DNA from: Gnetum montanum
Lineage: Eukaryota > Streptophyta > Gnetopsida > Gnetales > Gnetaceae
Length of the DNA: 36,843 bases
Direction of reading: 5' to 3'
NCBI GenBank assembly: GCA_015680685.1
Contig: MNCI01008651.1
Location: forward strand, 888,777 to 925,619
The notes under the pieces are model-generated. The model ran no database searches, was not told where the DNA came from, and worked only from the letters and a program-made list of their open reading frames with translations. Below, in pieces: positions 33,153-36,843 of the stretch (positions are counted from its first letter, which is position 1; every line of letters starts with the position of its first letter). The position numbers and the translations under genes are program-made.

Positions 33153-33955
33153 TGATGAGCTGCGATATCAAGTCCGCGATATTGGATCCTACCAAGCGAT
33201 ATTAGACATCCGATATCGGGACCTGTCTCGTTGCCTATAAATAAGAGGCAGGCGCACTTGGTTTGGTAGTTAGTTCTTAGTCCCTTACCCAAACTCTTGC
33301 AATTTCTCCCTCTCAGAGTTAGAATTATTTCTGAGTGCCCACAATAGGAGTTATAAAGCGAACAAATCTTTATTCAAGCATTGTGTACTTGAACACACCT
33401 TGTGTCTGGAAATAAAGATGAACTTTGTGATAAACCTTGCAGCATTCAGAATAGCTTATCTCTCACCCTTAATGCTATTTATAGTTCTTTAATGCTTTCA
33501 TTAGTTAATTAATGTTGCTTTTATTGATTTGTTAATTTTCACAAGTAAGCACACTCAGTATGACCACTTCGAGCATGCGTGGAACACTTGGTAACCCAGT
33601 AACGATTAGCGTTTGTGTTGCACTGGTTCAGGATGTGTACGGAAAGTGGGAATGGATGTTAGTGTTAAGACTAGTTAGGACCTAGGTGATTAGTTAATTT
33701 AAATTAGTTATTCAATCAATTCACTTCTTCCCTCTTAGCACCAGGACATAAAACATAAAAAGCATAAAAATCATATACCTCAAATCTAGTTAACCATACA
33801 ATCATGCCATACGAGTAAGCTTGGGAAGACAATGATCACCTAACCCATCCTTGTTCTGTGAAGGTGCATAAGCACTTAGTCCTTGGAGTTTGACTGGATC
33901 ACACGTAATGCTCATATTCATATAGTTGAGCATAGGGGTACCTCACCGCTCATCA
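33153..33955 (+). repeat. 3' LTR of element 3
   Basis: 803 bp, TGATGAG to CTCATCA. It carries four palindrome sites at 33164-33217 (spacings 14, 20, 14), TATAAATA at 33236-33243, and AATAAA at 33411-33416 paired with TCTTTATT at 33367-33374. R-U5 is of the same subfamily as elements 1 and 2. Confidence 0.93.
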
Positions 33956-33960
33956 ATTAC
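33956..33960. repeat. Target-site duplication of element 3, right copy (ATTAC)
   Basis: Identical to 24569-24573; both copies lie in LINE 3 sequence. Confidence 0.9.
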
Positions 33961-34689
33961 ACTCTAAGAAAATCTTGGAATATGATGTTTGTACCTCTAC
34001 ATTTAATTCATCAAGTAAAAATATCTTATATGCTCTTTCAATAACCTTTTAGTTTTTAGTAATAATACATGATCTCCAAATTGTGAATTTACATAACACA
34101 AGCAATAGGATGTTGTCCTCAAAATATGCATCAATATAACATAGCAAGATTTATTTTTAATTACATGAAGATGCTTTATTACATTTATCCCATATATAAT
34201 TATTTAGATTTTAAAGACCCAAGTATTTAATTATGATCACCAAGTTTAAAATTACATAGTGTTTCTTATGTCTCATATCATCATTTTAGTTTTCTCTACA
34301 TTAACTTGCAATTTAAAAGAAATGAAATTTTTTTCTAAAATTTTAGCATATTAGACATAGTTTTCTCAAAAGTAGATATCAAAACAATATCATTTCTGCA
34401 AAGAAGAAGGTTCATGCTTGAGAACTTATTTTGACGACCATGTCTATATTTTCCATTGCACATCCAATCTTTCAACTCATCAATGAAGAGACCAAAGAGA
34501 GTTGGGGATAAAGGACAACCTTGCTTGACTCCAATTTTACTCCAAAATTTAAAATTACTTTTTAATTCACTATTTTTGAATTTATTAATAACGTTTATAC
34601 TTGCTATGAGTTCTACATGCATGCTTATTTTATTTAGTATTTTACAATATGCTATTTGCCAATGGTTCTTTCACTTTGCATATATCTAA
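33961..34689 (-). pseudogene. LINE 3, reverse transcriptase half (right of element 3)
   Basis: The longest open piece (34622-34335) contains GVKQGCPLSPTLFGLFIDEL, the RT motif B region of LINEs, followed by the motif C position as CRNDIVLIS where YADD is expected. Further on come VNVEKTK (about 34300) and FLLDELNVEVQTSYSKIF (about 34020-33970), where the frame meets the insertion of element 3 and resumes at 24573. The 5' part beyond 34689 is unclear. Confidence 0.75.
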
Positions 34690-35110
34690 TTTTTTCTTTA
34701 GTTAGTAATCAGTAGTATTTTATGCTATAGTAAATGCATAGAGGTGTTATTTTCTTTAGTTGTTTCTGATCCTTCTACGTTTGGTTCCATGAGTTTAAAT
34801 ACTTAAAAGCTTAAAGTATTGAATGAAAAATAAGCATAAATTGCATCAAACCATTTAAGTAAATTTATGTAAATTGATATTCTTGGTCTTTTATTGGACT
34901 TTAAAAGTTATTCAAAGTTTTCTCTTTGAATTTTAGGGAAAAAAAAAGACATTTCATATTCTTTTCAACCGGTCAACTCCATGATCACCCAATATTGCTA
35001 ATAGAATGGGATAGTAAAAGTGATACTCCCAATTCTAACTTAGGTAGTTAGGTGTATTGATAATATGGAAGATTTAGGATCAAAACATAACAAGATTTTA
35101 ATAAATTTTA
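34690..35110. other. AT-rich spacer, possibly older LINE 3 sequence
   Basis: No motif is recognised. Its position upstream of LINE 3 on the minus strand would fit LINE sequence between RT motifs. Confidence 0.3.
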
Positions 35111-36090
35111 ATCAGTATTGTGTGGCAACGGGAAAAAATGGTCATTACCCGGAGGTGAGGGTGATAAGCTGAACCTTAAAGTGGTCAAAACAACTTTAAG
35201 GATAACCCCAGGTACCCGCTTCTATGCAGCTGCGTACAGCGCCATTAAACACGTTAAGGATAAGGCCAGGTTGGTGAATGGTATTTTTTTATCGAATTAT
35301 CATCGCTTTTGACGAGATGGCCTTTCAAAAGGTCCGGCTCATTTAATATTCTAAGTTTTGTATATCGCCAAGCCTGGCAGCTTTGAAGCCTTCGATACTG
35401 GATTTGATTTTTGGTATTATTCGTATACGCCATGCAAACAAAAAACGTGTTGTGGTGATAGCTGTACTTAAGATTAGTATTTTCGTCTTTCGAGGTTTGT
35501 ACCAAGTTGGTCACAACCATTGATATTTCATTTCCACGCTGCTTTGACTTGGTTATACGTGATTTTATTTCATAGATCCTATGTGATTTAACATTATTCG
35601 TAATGTGTGATTACATCTAGCCTCACATGCATGCCGCTGGTCGCGGAATATAGAACCATTTTTCCTCTACGCATCTCACCATAGATGCCTGACTCAAATT
35701 TCTGTAATTCAATTTGATAAGGTTGGAATCTTTTCGAATTACGAAGAAGCTTTAGATACTTATTTTTGGGCAAAACGAGAGGATAGTTATATTTGTGCAC
35801 AGTATCCATGCTCCCTACCCCGGTATTAAGCTATTAAATTATTAATGTGCAGCAAGCTTCACGTTACAGTCCTTACTCTTTAAGTCTTGACTATCATGTA
35901 TCATAACACCAGGTGTCCATCAGCATACTATGCGCGCCTTTTCATATACAAAACTTATATTATGCCAAGAGGGATTTCCCCAACAATTCCGTTAATAAAA
36001 CTTCTGCACAGGAATTCTGGTCTTTGAAGTAACAGTTAAGTCATTAAGGTTATTCTATGGACTCGTTATTCCCCTTAAAGCAGTATTACT
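35111..36090. other. Unassigned segment, richer in CG dinucleotides than its surroundings
   Basis: This kilobase differs from the neighbouring AT-rich DNA in having many CG dinucleotides and repeated TTAAGG/CCTTAA motifs. Short frames on both strands (for example 35118-35309 on plus, 35809-35594 on minus) match no family I know. It begins near TGTGTGGCAACGGG and could end near TTAAAGCA, with GTAT just outside each, so an LTR of another family is possible but weakly supported. Confidence 0.3.
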
Positions 36091-36560
36091 CAATGCTCAC
36101 CATGTTAAGACGGTATCCGAGCCTTAACGTCTTTTTGTTAACTGGTTACCATTAAGGTGGAACCTACCTAAGAAATGCGCACGTTACCTTATTATTATTT
36201 CAAAAGAATTAAGGACAAACGGATCAAAATAAATTACTTATGTTTGGAAAGAAAAACATATGAACACTTAAATGAAAGTTTTGTATAATTTATGATGCTG
36301 GGACGTTTGCTGTAAATTTCTTAATAAATTATGACTTTAAAAGTTCTCCAAGGAAAATCTTGTAAGCACAATTATTCTGCTTAAAGATAAAAATGTTTTA
36401 AAGAAATGTACAAGCATTTTGCAATCAGCTTTCTCCTATGCATTATGAAACTGAAATTTTATTATATATTTATACTCTTTAAATCTATGGGACATTAGAA
36501 ATGTAAATACTATGAATTTTGAAAACATCATTAAGAAAATGACCATGTGTTCTTGGTAAC
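36091..36560. other. AT-rich spacer before the last LTR
   Basis: Nothing was recognised. The last five bases, GTAAC, would be the left target duplication of the following element. Confidence 0.4.
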
Positions 36561-36843
36561 TGATGAGACGTGGTTCGCACAGGCCGTGATATCTATAAAT
36601 AAGACGCGGCTCTCCCTTGTTCGGGATCCCAGTTTTAGAGTAGCAAAGCTCTGGCAGTTTGATCCCTCCAGAGTTGGAATTTTTCCCGTGTCTGCCCACA
36701 GTGTGGTGAATGTAATTGTACGGTGTCTTTATTCGAGTGTGCCGTACTTGGACACGCACATGACCGGCAATAAAGATCGAGATTACTTCATCATTGCAGC
36801 ATTCACTTAGTTTATTTATTGTTATTTATTTAATGTTATTTAT
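36561..36843 (+). repeat. LTR of a further element, cut by the window end
   Basis: It starts TGATGAG. There is only one GATATC (36588-36593), which abuts TATAAATA (36594-36601) without the usual 18-nt gap, so the array and spacer are lost. AATAAA is at 36769-36774 with TCTTTATT at 36726-36733. The R region is the same subfamily as the solo LTR at 31085. Whether it is a 5' LTR or another solo LTR cannot be told here. Confidence 0.85.

Larger units (their letters stand above)
24574..33955 (+). mobile_element. Element 3: pol-bearing gypsy element with rearranged 5' end and a nested solo LTR
   Basis: The element is flanked by ATTAC on both sides and begins TGATGAG and ends CTCATCA. Its order is a rearranged 5' end, gag, protease, reverse transcriptase, RNase H, integrase, non-coding tail and 3' LTR. 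It has no normal 5' LTR, primer site or leader. It is the only copy here with pol, and the integrase ends in a GPY/F-type module with no chromodomain, fitting the Athila/Tat side of gypsy. Every gene is broken by stops or shifts. It sits inside LINE 3 and contains a younger solo LTR. Confidence 0.92.

Noticed and set aside
34456-34689. 77-codon plus-strand frame
   Set aside because: It is antisense to the LINE 3 reverse transcriptase motif B region.

Overview
The window looks like nuclear DNA of a seed plant. It holds one multi-exon gene of a plant secretory enzyme family with short GT-AG introns, embedded in old, nested LTR retrotransposons of one Ty3/gypsy family plus broken LINEs. The size and decay of the repeats suggest a large genome, perhaps a gymnosperm, but that is inference. 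No RNA gene, CRISPR array or prokaryotic feature was seen.

Layout. 1-5397 is the right part of a gag-protease retroelement without pol (element 1), ending in a 1011-bp LTR. 5398-11627 is AT-rich, with a decayed LINE on the minus strand (about 7340-9300), SINE-like relics and a 20/40-bp minisatellite. 11633-18658 is a complete element (element 2) with two LTRs, a decayed tRNA-Asp-type primer site and the duplicated target ATAGT; it lacks pol over the same interval as element 1. 19216-21050 (minus strand) is the only intact gene: five exons coding a 457-residue alliinase / tryptophan aminotransferase-related protein with a signal peptide and EGF-like domain. 22700-23930 is a plus-strand LINE relic. 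24230-24573 and 33961-34689 are two halves of one minus-strand LINE, split by element 3 (24574-33955, target ATTAC). Element 3 is the only copy with reverse transcriptase, RNase H and integrase, all broken. Its 5' end is replaced by an inverted copy of its 3' end, and it contains a solo LTR (31085-31951, target GTGGT). A further LTR starts at 36561 and runs off the window.

Relations. Elements 1 and 2 share the pol deletion and two premature gag stops, so they look like a non-autonomous gag-protease subfamily that would have needed enzymes from a pol-bearing relative such as the ancestor of element 3. All LTR copies share two regulatory designs that seem unusual: an array of GATATC-centred palindromes (14-bp period, with a 20-nt spacer) ending exactly 18 nt before the TATA box in five of six copies, and an AATAAA signal forming one arm of an inverted repeat at fixed spacing. 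These, the shared pol deletion and the rearranged 5' end of element 3 are the most interesting signals. The gene itself has a Cys where the family normally has the Tyr that contacts the PLP cofactor.
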